Below are positions 44,865-52,997 of a stretch of DNA of 64,000 nucleotides, in pieces. The translations under genes and the position numbers were made by a program. The notes beneath the pieces were generated by a model. The model worked only from the letters and a program-made list of their open reading frames with translations, was not told the origin of the DNA and did no database searches. Source of the stretch: Burkholderia sp. SRS-46 (GTDB taxonomy: Bacteria > Pseudomonadota > Gammaproteobacteria > Burkholderiales > Burkholderiaceae); NCBI RefSeq assembly GCF_004343775.1, contig NZ_PTXL01000006.1, positions 310,001-374,000 on the forward strand, given 5' to 3'. Position 1 is the stretch's first letter, and each line of letters begins with the position of its first letter.

Positions 44865-45605
44865 ATGAGCAATCGAGTCTGCCTGATCACCGGTGTCGGC
44901 AGCGCGACCGGCGCATCGATCGCGCGCCGCTTCGCCCGCGACGGCTATCGCGTCGCGATGCTGGCGCGCAACCTCGCGCGCCTCCGCGATTTCGAGCGGG
45001 AGATTCCCGGCAGCCGCGCGTTCGCGTGCGACGTCGCGGATCTCGACGCGCTGGCGGCGACCATCGATGCGGTGCGCGCCGAGCTCGGCGCGCCGTCGGT
45101 CGTCGTGCACAACGCGGTGTCCGAAACCTTTGCAACGTTCCTCGACGCCGATCCGGCGCGGCTCGAGCGCAATTTCCGCGTGAACACGACCGCGCTGCTG
45201 CACCTCGCGCGCGCGTGCGCGCCCGACATGATCGCGGCCGGCCACGGCGCGATCGTCGTGACCGGCAACACCGCGTCGCTGCGCGGCAAGCCGAACTACG
45301 CGCTGTTCGCGCCGACCAAGGCGGCGCAACGGATCCTCGCCGAAGCGCTCGCGCGCGATCTCGGCCCGAAGCGCGTGCACGTCGGCTACGTGATGATCGA
45401 TGCGGCGATCGACGCACCGTGGCTCGGCGAGGACGGCCGCACCCGGCCCACCTGGGTCGAGCCGCCGGCCGACTGGCCGTTCTCGCGCGACGAGTATTTC
45501 GCGCACCCCGACGCGATCGCCGACGAAGTCTTCCACATCGCGCACCAGCATCCGTCGGCGTGGTCGTTCGACTACCTGATCCGCCCGTTCGCCGAGAAGT
45601 GGTAA
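44865..45605 (+). CDS. SDR-family protein with a changed active site
   Basis: The 246-residue Rossmann protein begins RVCLITGVGSATGASIA (the TGxxxxxG nucleotide site) and has CDVADLDAL. The catalytic region reads TGNTASLRGKPNYALFAPTKAAQ: Ser138 and Lys152 are kept, but the position four before the Lys is Phe148, not Tyr; a Tyr sits three residues earlier at 145. NNAG is replaced by HNAV. The protein may use another acid or may not be a standard oxidoreductase. The ATG at 44865 has AGGAG upstream. Confidence 0.85.
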   Translation: MSNRVCLITGVGSATGASIARRFARDGYRVAMLARNLARLRDFEREIPGSRAFACDVADLDALAATIDAVRAELGAPSVVVHNAVSETFATFLDADPARLERNFRVNTTALLHLARACAPDMIAAGHGAIVVTGNTASLRGKPNYALFAPTKAAQRILAEALARDLGPKRVHVGYVMIDAAIDAPWLGEDGRTRPTWVEPPADWPFSRDEYFAHPDAIADEVFHIAHQHPSAWSFDYLIRPFAEKW

Positions 45606-45698
45606 GGCGCAGGGGCCCTCCTCCGCCGCGTCGCGCGGCGGGGGCGTCGTCGCGGCATCAGCCGTTCATTGCTTCACTTCACACTCTGGATACTCGTC

Positions 45699-46418
45699 AT
45701 GAATGATCTTCTGCAGAAAGTCCTCGATGCGTACGGCGGCCTCGATCGCTGGAACACGTTCTCGAAGCTCGACGTGAAAAGCGAAACCGGCGGGCCGTTC
45801 TGGTTCACGCACGGCATCCTCGAAAGCCACGCATGCAGCAACGTGACGATCAAGGCGCACGAGGAATGGACGAGCATCTACCCGTACGATGCGCCCGACC
45901 ACCGGATGATCTTCGTGCCCGACCGCGTCGTCATCGAGAACAACGACCACCAGGTGATCGCGCAGCTCGACCATCCGCGCGCGGCGTTCGACGGCTACGG
46001 CGAGTACAGCTACTGGGACGTGGTCCACCAGGCCTACTTCAACGGCTACGCGCTGTGGACCTACCTCGCGGCGCCGTTCTCGCTCGCGCTGCCCGGCGTC
46101 AAGGTGAAGGAAGTCGCGCCGTGGCACGAGGACGGCGAGGTGTGGCGCGTGCTCAACGTGGTGTTTCCGCCGACCATCGCGAGCCACAGCGCCGAGCAGA
46201 ATTTCTACTTCGGCCCGGACTATCTGCTGCGCCGCCAGGACTACCACATCGACGTGTCGGTCGACACGCCCGTCGCGCACTACGTGTCGGATTTCGTCGA
46301 GGTGCAGGGCATCAAGTTCCCGACCCGCCGGCACGCGTACCTGCGCACCGCCGACGACCTGCCGGACCGCAACGCGCTGCTCGTCTGGATCCGCTTCAAC
46401 GATTTCCGGCTGAGCTGA
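45699..46418 (+). CDS. Unknown protein at the end of the cluster
   Basis: The 239-residue protein starts MNDLLQKVLDAYGGLDRWNTFSKL. It is beta-rich (HEEWTSIYPY, VIENNDHQVIAQLD, FYFGPDYLLRRQDYHIDV, HYVSDFVEVQGIKFPTRRHAY) and ends IRFNDFRLS. AYGGLDRWNTFSKLDVK resembles the start of periplasmic LolA-like and outer-membrane sorting proteins, but there is no signal peptide. No function is assigned. It is the last gene in the same direction before the minus-strand LysR gene. A TTG start at 45669 would add a hydrophobic stretch but lacks a ribosome site. Confidence 0.7.
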   Translation: MNDLLQKVLDAYGGLDRWNTFSKLDVKSETGGPFWFTHGILESHACSNVTIKAHEEWTSIYPYDAPDHRMIFVPDRVVIENNDHQVIAQLDHPRAAFDGYGEYSYWDVVHQAYFNGYALWTYLAAPFSLALPGVKVKEVAPWHEDGEVWRVLNVVFPPTIASHSAEQNFYFGPDYLLRRQDYHIDVSVDTPVAHYVSDFVEVQGIKFPTRRHAYLRTADDLPDRNALLVWIRFNDFRLS

Positions 46419-46457
46419 ACGGCGGCCGCTCGCGCGGGCCGGCGCGCCGCCAGGCCA

Positions 46458-47450
46458 CTAAGCCGCCACCGGCCCGCGCACCGGCTCGCTCGCGCTCGCG
46501 CTCGCGCTTGCGCCCGAGCGCAGCCGGCCGCGCCAATCGTCCCCGCCCTCCAGCGCCGGCGTCGCCTCGAACAGCTCCGCGATCCAGTCGGCGAACACGC
46601 GCACCTTGGCGGACAGGTGCCGGTTGTGCGGATAGACGATCGAGATCGGCTTCGGTTTCGGGTTGCAGCCGGGCAGCACCTCCAGCAGCGAACCGTCGAG
46701 CAGGTTCGGCAGCACCATGAACAGCATCGGCTGGATCATCCCGAAGCCTTCGAGGCCGCAGGTCACATAGGCATCCGAATCGTTGACAACGACGCTCGCG
46801 CTCATCCTCACCTCGACCGGCTTGCCGTCGATCACGAACACCCACGGCACCGGCCGCGCGCCGTGGCTCGCGCGAAAATTCACCGCGTGATGCGCGGCGA
46901 GATCCTCGATCGCATGCGGCTCGCCGTGGTGCGCCAGATAGTCGGGCGACGCGCAGGTCACGCGCCGGAGCATGCCGATCCGCCGCGCGACCATCGACGA
47001 ATCCTCGAGCGGGCCGACGCGGATCATGCAGTCGATGCCCTCCTCGATCGGGTCCACCGGCCGGTCGGACAGCCCGAGGTCGAGCGTGATCTCCGGATAG
47101 CGCTGCCGGAACGCCGGCAGCGCGGGAATCACGAGCCGCCGCCCGAGCGAGCTCGGCATGTGGACGCGCAGCACGCCGCTCGGCTTGCGGTTGCCGGTCT
47201 GGAAACTCGCGTCGGTTTCCGCGATCTCGGCGATGATCTTCACGCAGTGTTCGTAGTACGCGGCGCCTTCGGGCGTCAGCGACAGCCGGCGCGTCGTCCG
47301 GTGCATCAGCCGCACGCCGAGCAGCGCCTCGAGATTCTGGATGATCGTCGTCACCGACGCGCGCGGCATCGACAGCGTATCCGCCGCGCGCGTGAAGCTG
47401 TTCGCGTCGACCACGCGGGTGAAGACTTCCATTGCCTGGATTCGGTCCAT
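46458..47450 (-). CDS. LysR-family transcriptional regulator
   Basis: The 330-residue protein has a winged helix (MDRIQAMEVFTRVVDANSFTRAADTLSMPRASVTTIIQNLE) and a LysR substrate-binding domain (GVLRVHMPSSLGRRLVIPALPAF to the C-terminus). It resembles regulators of efflux and aromatic compound genes such as those of the CrgA group. A Ser-Ala repeat-like stretch (GASASASASEP) near the C-terminus comes from a run of GCTCGC-like codons. Convergent to the cluster's last gene, it may belong to the general genome rather than the cluster. The inducer is unknown. Confidence 0.92.
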   Translation of the reverse strand: MDRIQAMEVFTRVVDANSFTRAADTLSMPRASVTTIIQNLEALLGVRLMHRTTRRLSLTPEGAAYYEHCVKIIAEIAETDASFQTGNRKPSGVLRVHMPSSLGRRLVIPALPAFRQRYPEITLDLGLSDRPVDPIEEGIDCMIRVGPLEDSSMVARRIGMLRRVTCASPDYLAHHGEPHAIEDLAAHHAVNFRASHGARPVPWVFVIDGKPVEVRMSASVVVNDSDAYVTCGLEGFGMIQPMLFMVLPNLLDGSLLEVLPGCNPKPKPISIVYPHNRHLSAKVRVFADWIAELFEATPALEGGDDWRGRLRSGASASASASEPVRGPVAA

Positions 47451-47596
47451 GCTGCTCCCCTTCGACTCGCCAACAGAACGGGACAGCATAGAGCGCGCGG
47501 AAGGGGCGGCACAAGCCCCGCCCCTTTGTTCGCGATTGCAGAACAGTCGGATGTTTCGGACTGGAAATCGGCGCTGATTCGCGCAGGTCGCGCCGC

Positions 47597-48580
47597 TTAT
47601 CCGGCGAACCGCGCCCGATACGCCTGCGGCGTGACGCCCAGCACGCGCACGAAGCCGCGCCGCAAGGTTTCCTCGGAGCCGAATCCGCAGCGCTCGGCGA
47701 TCCGCTTGAGCGGCCACGACGTGTCGCCGAGCAGGCGCTGCGCGGTCTCGATGCGGATCTGCTCGACGGCGCGCGCGGGCGTGCGCCCGGTTTCGGCGCG
47801 GTAGTGGCGCACGAAGCTGCGCTCGCTCATCCGCGCGCGCTCGGCGAGCACGGGCACGGACAAATCGCCGCCGAGGTGCTCGGCGATCCATGCGTGCAGT
47901 TCGCCGAAGCGGTCCCCCAAGCGGTCCGCGCTGCGCTGCATCGACAGCGTCGCGCTGAATTGCGCCTGCCCGCCCGGGCGCTTCAGGAACACGACCAGCT
48001 CGCGCGCGACGTCGAGCGCAAGCGCGCGGCCGAGATCCTCCTCGACGAGCGCGAGCGCCAGATCGATCCCGGCCGTCACGCCGGCCGAGGTCCACAGCGC
48101 GCCCTCGCGGATGAAGATCGGGTCGGCCTCGACGCGGATGCGCGGATAGCGCGCCGCCAGCTCGTCGCAGCGCGTCCAGTGCGTGACCGCGCGGCGGCCG
48201 TCGAGCAGGCCCGCTTCGGCCAGCAGGAACGCGCCGGTGCAGACCGACGCGAGCCGCCGCGCGCGTTCGGCCTGCCGGCGGATCCAGCGGAGCAGCCGCG
48301 GGTCGCGCGACGCCGCGTGCACGCCCTGGCCGCCGGCGACGATCACCGTGTCGGCGGGCCGTCCGCCCGCGCGCAGCGCATCGGCCATCACGACGAGGCC
48401 CGACGACGTCGCGACCGGCCCCGCGTCGGCGGCCACGACGCGCGGCGCATACGGCGCGGGCCGCCCGCGCTCGATCGCGAGTTCGTTGACGGACGCGAAC
48501 ACCTGCAGCGGCCCGGACACGTCGAGCAGTTGTGCGCCGGGAAACGCGAGCACGAGGATCGAGCGCGGGGCGGTGGACAT
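47597..48580 (-). CDS. GlxA-type AraC-family regulator
   Basis: The 327-residue protein joins an N-terminal DJ-1/PfpI-like domain (ILVLAFPGAQLLDVSGPLQVF, SVCTGAFLLAEAGLLDGRRAVTHW) with two C-terminal AraC helix-turn-helix motifs (LSVPVLAERARMSERSFVRHY, LKRIAERCGFGSEETLRRGF). It is divergent from an isonitrile hydratase-like gene that shares the DJ-1 domain, a common regulator-enzyme pairing. It probably controls that gene. Confidence 0.92.
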   Translation of the reverse strand: MSTAPRSILVLAFPGAQLLDVSGPLQVFASVNELAIERGRPAPYAPRVVAADAGPVATSSGLVVMADALRAGGRPADTVIVAGGQGVHAASRDPRLLRWIRRQAERARRLASVCTGAFLLAEAGLLDGRRAVTHWTRCDELAARYPRIRVEADPIFIREGALWTSAGVTAGIDLALALVEEDLGRALALDVARELVVFLKRPGGQAQFSATLSMQRSADRLGDRFGELHAWIAEHLGGDLSVPVLAERARMSERSFVRHYRAETGRTPARAVEQIRIETAQRLLGDTSWPLKRIAERCGFGSEETLRRGFVRVLGVTPQAYRARFAG

Positions 48581-48697
48581 GGCGATTGGCGGAAAACGTG
48601 GGAGGGATGGCAATTTCGCCAAACACTACCCGCCTAGAATCGATCTGTCCATCACGCGCCGGCCACGGCGCGCCGCTCGATCCTTCGGAGGGTTCAC

Positions 48698-49381
48698 ATG
48701 GCTCTGCATATCGGCTTTCTCGTGTTTCCGGGCGTTCAGCAGCTCGACCTCACCGGCCCGCACGACGTGCTCGCGTCGCTGCCGGACGCGGCGGTGCACC
48801 TGGTGTGGAAGCGCCGCGAACCGGTCGCGTCGAGCAGCGGGCTCGCGCTCGCGCCGACCCGCACGTTCGCCGATTGCCCGCCGCTCGACGTGATCTGCAT
48901 TCCCGGCGGCATCGGCATCAACGACCTGCTGACGGATGCCGAGACGGTCGCGTTCGTCCGGCAGCACGCGGCCGCCGCCCGCTACGTCACCTCGGTGTGC
49001 ACCGGCGCGCTGCTGCTCGGCGCGGCGGGGCTGCTGCGCGGGCGCCGCGCGACCACGCACTGGGCGTTCCATGAATTGCTCGCACCACTGGGCGCCACGC
49101 CCGTGCGCGAGCGCGTGGTGCGCGACGGCAACCTGATCACGGGCGGCGGCGTGACCGCCGGCATCGACTTCGCGCTGACGATCGCCGCGGAACTGGCCGG
49201 CGACGACGCCGCGCAGGCGCTCCAGCTGGAGCTCGAATACGCGCCGGCGCCGCCGTTCGACGCCGGTTCGCCCGATACCGCGCCGGCCCGCGTCGTGCGG
49301 CAGGTTCGCGAGCAATCGGCGGCCGTGCTCGCCCGGCGCCGCGCGGCGGTCGCGCAAGCCGTCGCCGCGATGCCGCGCTAG
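48698..49381 (+). CDS. inhA: Isonitrile hydratase-like DJ-1/PfpI protein
   Basis: The 227-residue protein matches isonitrile hydratase InhA of Pseudomonas (228 residues), which hydrates isonitriles to N-formamides. The catalytic Cys of that enzyme is Cys101; here Cys101 is in VTSVCTGALLLG. Asp17 (QQLDLTGP) is also in place. The N-terminus HIGFLVFPGVQQLDLTGPHDVLA is typical. GGAGGG precedes the ATG. Many DJ-1 relatives have other roles, so the reaction is a good guess and not proven. Confidence 0.75.
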   Translation: MALHIGFLVFPGVQQLDLTGPHDVLASLPDAAVHLVWKRREPVASSSGLALAPTRTFADCPPLDVICIPGGIGINDLLTDAETVAFVRQHAAAARYVTSVCTGALLLGAAGLLRGRRATTHWAFHELLAPLGATPVRERVVRDGNLITGGGVTAGIDFALTIAAELAGDDAAQALQLELEYAPAPPFDAGSPDTAPARVVRQVREQSAAVLARRRAAVAQAVAAMPR

Positions 49382-49446
49382 CCCACCATTGCCGGCACCG
49401 GATCACGCGCCGCCGCACCTTACCGCCCTTTCATCGAGCTCCGACC

Positions 49447-49758
49447 ATGCATGTTTTCCGCAGCGCCACATTTACCGCCGATCGCGCCTGGGGCGCACTG
49501 GACATCGCCAACCTGCACGGCATCACCGTGCGCCTGCACTGGACCGACCAGCCCTATCGTTGGCATGTAAACGACGACGAAGAGGTGTTCGCCGTGCTCG
49601 CCGGCCGCGTCGAGATGCGCTACCGCGAAGCGGGCGTCGAACGGTCGGTGCTGCTCGCGGCCGGCGACGTGCTGCATGCGCCGGCCGGCACCGAGCACGT
49701 CGCGCACCCGCTCGGCGAGGCGCGCATTCTCGTCATCGAAACCGAGGGAAGCGTCTAG
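49447..49758 (+). CDS. Small cupin protein
   Basis: The 103-residue single-domain cupin has the two motifs: HVNDDEEVFAVLAGRVEMRYRE and DVLHAPAGTEHVAHPL. His54, Glu60, Glu-rich positions and His91-region histidines could bind a metal. Such proteins can be isomerases, dioxygenases or binding proteins. It follows the inhA-like gene by 65 bp on the same strand, so the two may be co-transcribed. Confidence 0.85.
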   Translation: MHVFRSATFTADRAWGALDIANLHGITVRLHWTDQPYRWHVNDDEEVFAVLAGRVEMRYREAGVERSVLLAAGDVLHAPAGTEHVAHPLGEARILVIETEGSV

Positions 49759-49838
49759 ACACATCGACCGAAATCGGGCCGATACCGATCGCGCGATCTT
49801 GCTAGACTGTCGTGCACACGCTCATACGGGATCCACAC

Positions 49839-50114
49839 ATGAATCTCCATACCAAGGAAGGCAAACCGCTGCAGGTCGGCGGCCAGATCGTATTCAGCCG
49901 CTCGGGGCGAGTGGTCGGACGCATCCGCGGCAGCAAGGTGTTCGGCCGCGACGGCCGCTACGTCGGCACCATCGCCGGCGACCGTCTGGTCTACCGCTCG
50001 ACCGACAGCATCGCGGTGGGCGCGCCGTTCGCGGCGGCCAATCGGGCCAGCGTCGCGAAGCCGCACCGCGTCGCGTCGGTGGTCTGGGGCAGCGAGCCCG
50101 CGATCCCGGCCTGA
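49839..50114 (+). CDS. Small conserved protein with a beta-repeat pattern
   Basis: The 91-residue protein has repeats of the form SRSGRVVGRIRGSKVFGRDGRYVGTIAGDRLVYR split into short strands, like the four-fold beta flower proteins of Burkholderiales (recalled with modest certainty). No signal peptide or catalytic motif. The start was placed at the ATG at 49839 in place of the GTG-like upstream frame. Function unknown. It lies before a hairpin at 50140. Confidence 0.7.
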   Translation: MNLHTKEGKPLQVGGQIVFSRSGRVVGRIRGSKVFGRDGRYVGTIAGDRLVYRSTDSIAVGAPFAAANRASVAKPHRVASVVWGSEPAIPA

Positions 50115-50139
50115 CGCGCCGCTCCGGCACGCCATAGTC

Positions 50140-50170
50140 AAGCGGCCCGCGCCAATGGCGCGGGCCGCTT
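50140..50170. terminator. GC-rich hairpin between convergent genes
   Basis: AAGCGGCCCGCGCC and GGCGCGGGCCGCTT are perfect 14-bp arms around AAT. There is no T run on either side, so it is either a weak terminator or an RNA-stability hairpin for both convergent genes. Confidence 0.5.
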
Positions 50171-50216
50171 CACATCCATCCGCCGTTTCCGGTTTCCCGC
50201 GGGCGCGTTCGCGCCC

Positions 50217-50501
50217 CTATCCGGTGATCGTCCCCGTCGCCTGCGACGGAATCAGCTTAGGCATCGGCTGGCACTGGCACTGGCACAGGTCGTGCTCGAG
50301 CGCGACGACCTTGCCCATCACGGTCATCGTGCGCTCGCCGCCGTCGGACACGATCACGCCCGGCGTCTTGCACGCCGCGCAGAATACCGGCGCGCCGAGA
50401 TAGGCCAGCGGCCGGCCTTCGAACGACGATTCGGCGATGCCGTCGAGCACCACGCCGCCATGGTCGGTGGTGTCGCCTTTCAGAATGAATTTGCGGCTCA
50501 T
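50217..50501 (-). CDS. PAAR-domain protein
   Basis: The 94-residue protein has the PAAR fold pattern of type VI secretion spike tips: MSRKFILKGDTTDHGGVVLDG, GRPLAYLGAPVFCAACKTPGVIV, and metal ligands His and Cys in LEHDLCQCQCQP. It would cap a VgrG spike and may link an effector. No vgrG or effector gene is adjacent; the neighbour is a MAPEG gene. The start at 50501 is set by the conserved MSRKFI. Confidence 0.9.
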   Translation of the reverse strand: MSRKFILKGDTTDHGGVVLDGIAESSFEGRPLAYLGAPVFCAACKTPGVIVSDGGERTMTVMGKVVALEHDLCQCQCQPMPKLIPSQATGTITG

Positions 50502-50643
50502 AGTGTCGGATCTTCCCTCGGGGATGCCGCGATCCACGGCCGCGCGGCCGCCGTCGGGCGTTCTCGGTATCCGCCCGTCGGTCGCGGGCGTGGCGTGAGC
50601 ATATCACCGCCGCGGCGCCCGGCGTGGGCGCCGCGCCGCGCCG

Positions 50644-51036
50644 TCACACGAACAACGCGATGCTCAGCGCCGCGCCGCACAGGTAGGTGCCGAGCGCGCC
50701 GACGAAGCGCGCGGGATTCGGCTTCGACATCGTCGGCCACGCGAGCAGGCCGACCACCAGCAGGCACCGGCAGACGGTCGCGGCGACGATCAGCGACAAG
50801 ATCGCGCCCGACGGCTCGTGCATCCCGAAGTAGAGAAACAGCACCGCGAGGAACGGCGCGTATTCGGCGGTGTTGCCGTGCGCGCGCACCAGCCTGTGCA
50901 GCGGGTTCGCCGGATCCGGCGCGCTGCCGTCCCCGGTGGTGGCGCGAAAGCGGCCGATGGAGACGGCCAGCCCGAGCCCGAACAGCAGGAGCCCGAGAAC
51001 CGCCGTGCAGGCGAGCGCGATGGAGTTCATCTGCAT
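50644..51036 (-). CDS. MAPEG-family membrane protein
   Basis: The 130-residue protein has about four hydrophobic helices: SIALACTAVLGLLLFGLGLAV, EYAPFLAVLFLYFG, AILSLIVAATVCRCLLVVG and ARFVGALGTYLCGAALSIAL. The RAHGNTAEYAPF motif in the middle is typical of MAPEG proteins (membrane-associated eicosanoid and glutathione metabolism). The substrate in bacteria is generally unknown. ATG at 51036 starts the first helix; a second ATG two codons later is equally possible. Confidence 0.85.
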   Translation of the reverse strand: MQMNSIALACTAVLGLLLFGLGLAVSIGRFRATTGDGSAPDPANPLHRLVRAHGNTAEYAPFLAVLFLYFGMHEPSGAILSLIVAATVCRCLLVVGLLAWPTMSKPNPARFVGALGTYLCGAALSIALFV

Positions 51037-51189
51037 GGGACACCGGGCAGGAAGAGTGGAACGGAGCAGCGACTCCGGCGATCCTACGCTCGGCCGGCCG
51101 GTTCGGCCAGCCGCCGCGCACGCGCCGGGCGGCGGCCTGCGGATGCCCGCGGGCGCAACGGTGTTCGGGCGGGCGGCCGCCCATGGCAA

Positions 51190-51230
51190 AACGGCCGGCC
51201 GCCCGCGCTCAAGCGGACGTGCCGGCCGTT
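51190..51230 (-). terminator. Probable terminator after the dicarboxylate transporter gene
   Basis: AACGGCCGGC (51190-51199) pairs with GCCGGCCGTT (51221-51230) over a partly paired loop. On the minus strand it is followed by TTTTG. It lies 24 bp past the stop of the transporter gene. Confidence 0.6.
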
Positions 51231-51253
51231 GCCCGGTGCGCCGGGAATGCGCG

Positions 51254-52573
51254 TTACACGCGCTCGTGCACCGCGCCCGGCTTGACCTGGGCGCCTTCGG
51301 CAGGCGCGCCTTGCGTGCCCGCGACGTCGACGCCGTCGTTCTCGGCGCCGAGCTGCCCTTCCCACTTCGCGATCACGGCGGCGGCGATCGAGTTGCCGAC
51401 CGCGTTGGTCGCCGAGCGGCCCATGTCGAGGAACGTGTCGACGCCCATGATCAGCAGCAGCCCCGCTTCCGGCAGGTTGAACTGGTTGAGCGTCGCGGCG
51501 ATCACGACGAGCGACGCGCGCGGCACGCCGGCCATCCCCTTCGAGGTCAGCATCAGCAGCAGCAGCATCGTCAGCTGCGTGCCGAGCGGCAGGTGGATGC
51601 CGTACGCCTGCGTGATGAACAGCACGGCGAACGTGCAGTACATCATCGAGCCGTCGAGGTTGAACGAGTAGCCCATCGGCAGCACGAAGCTCGAGATCTT
51701 GCGGTTCACGCCGAACCGGTCGAGCGCGTCGAGCAGCTTCGGATACGCGGCTTCCGAGCTGGCGGTCGCGAACGACAGCAGGAACGGCTCGCGGATCAGG
51801 CGGATCAACGAGAACGTGCGCTTGCCGAGGAACACCAGGCCCGCGAGCGTCAGCATGCCCCACAGCAGCGCGAGCGCGATGTAGAAGCTGCCCATGAACT
51901 TCGCGAACGTCAGCAGGATGCCGAGGCCCTGCGTGGTGATCGTCGACGCGAGCGCCGCGAACACCGCGATCGGCGCGAACCACATCACCGCGCCGGTGAT
52001 CTTCAGCATCACCTGCGCGAGATCCTCGATCACGCCGGTCAGGCGCCGGCCCTTCTCGCCGAGCGCGGACAGCGCGGTGCCGAAGAAGATCGAGAACACG
52101 ACGATCTGCAGGATCTCGTTGTTCGCCATCGCCTCGGCGACCGACTTCGGCACCAGGTGCATGACGAAGTCCTTCAGCGTGAACGCGCCCGTCTTCAGGT
52201 TGGTGGCCGCGTCCGAGGCCGGCAGCGGCAGGCTCAGGTGGCTGCCCGGCTGCAGCAGCGTGGCGGTCAGCAGGCCGAACAGCAGCGACACGAACGAGGC
52301 GATGAAGAACCAGCCGAGCGCCTTCACGCCGACCCGGCCGACCGCGTTGGTGTCGCCCATGTGCGCGATGCCGACGGTCAGCGTCGCGAACACGAGCGGC
52401 GCAATGATCATCTTGATCAGACGCAGGAAGATGTCGGACAGCAGCGACACGTAGCCGGCGATCTCCTTCGTGACATTGGGGTCGGGAAACGCGCTGTGAC
52501 AGCCGTAGCCGACCGCGATGCCGAGGATCATCGCGACCACGATGTAGGAGGTAATGTTGCGTTTCTTTTGCAT
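51254..52573 (-). CDS. Dicarboxylate/amino acid:cation symporter
   Basis: The 439-residue protein is a DAACS family member, with eight helices and two hairpins. Signatures are IIAPLVFATLTVGIAHMGD, the serine-rich hairpin SFATASSEAAYPKLL, GYSFNLDGSMMY, and the ASLVVIAATLNQFNLP to DTFLDMGRSATNAVGN region that forms the substrate site. It would take up C4-dicarboxylates or glutamate/aspartate with protons or sodium; DctA and GltP-like are both possible. It is a single gene with its own terminator. Confidence 0.92.
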   Translation of the reverse strand: MQKKRNITSYIVVAMILGIAVGYGCHSAFPDPNVTKEIAGYVSLLSDIFLRLIKMIIAPLVFATLTVGIAHMGDTNAVGRVGVKALGWFFIASFVSLLFGLLTATLLQPGSHLSLPLPASDAATNLKTGAFTLKDFVMHLVPKSVAEAMANNEILQIVVFSIFFGTALSALGEKGRRLTGVIEDLAQVMLKITGAVMWFAPIAVFAALASTITTQGLGILLTFAKFMGSFYIALALLWGMLTLAGLVFLGKRTFSLIRLIREPFLLSFATASSEAAYPKLLDALDRFGVNRKISSFVLPMGYSFNLDGSMMYCTFAVLFITQAYGIHLPLGTQLTMLLLLMLTSKGMAGVPRASLVVIAATLNQFNLPEAGLLLIMGVDTFLDMGRSATNAVGNSIAAAVIAKWEGQLGAENDGVDVAGTQGAPAEGAQVKPGAVHERV

Positions 52574-52997
52574 AACGAATCCTGATGCCCGGGCAAGCTT
52601 TGAGGATGTCTGACAGGCGGGCGCGCGAGGGCGTCCAGGGCGGGTCCGGGCGACCCGCGGCGCGCATCATAACAGACCCTATCGGGCCCCATTTAGACGC
52701 AGATCGACCCGAACAGATACGGGCGCAGGTTAGTCAGCCAAATTCGCGGCCCCAACCCCCATGCGCATTTCGAATGCCGCCGGCCGAAAACGCGCATGGC
52801 GGGTACGGAACGTGCGTCACATGGGCCACGCCGGTGCGGCGCCGCACCGATCCGGCCCGTTCATCTCCCGCCCCGCGGGAACACGCGTTGCGAGCGCGCA
52901 TCTCCGTGTCGAACCCTCCTTGGCAGCCGGCCATGGACGACTAAACTGGTTCTTAATGGGGTGCGGCCGGAGCCCGCCCCCGCAGGGAGACGCCGCC

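Noticed and set aside
26182..46418. NRPS or PKS in the cluster, including a fragin-like or siderophore-like pathway
   Set aside because: No condensation, adenylation, carrier or ketosynthase motif was found in any reading frame; bond formation must rely on the ATP-grasp ligases.
46480..46520. Short CGCTCG repeats as a regulatory repeat
   Set aside because: They lie inside the LysR coding sequence and encode alternating Ser-Ala near the C-terminus.
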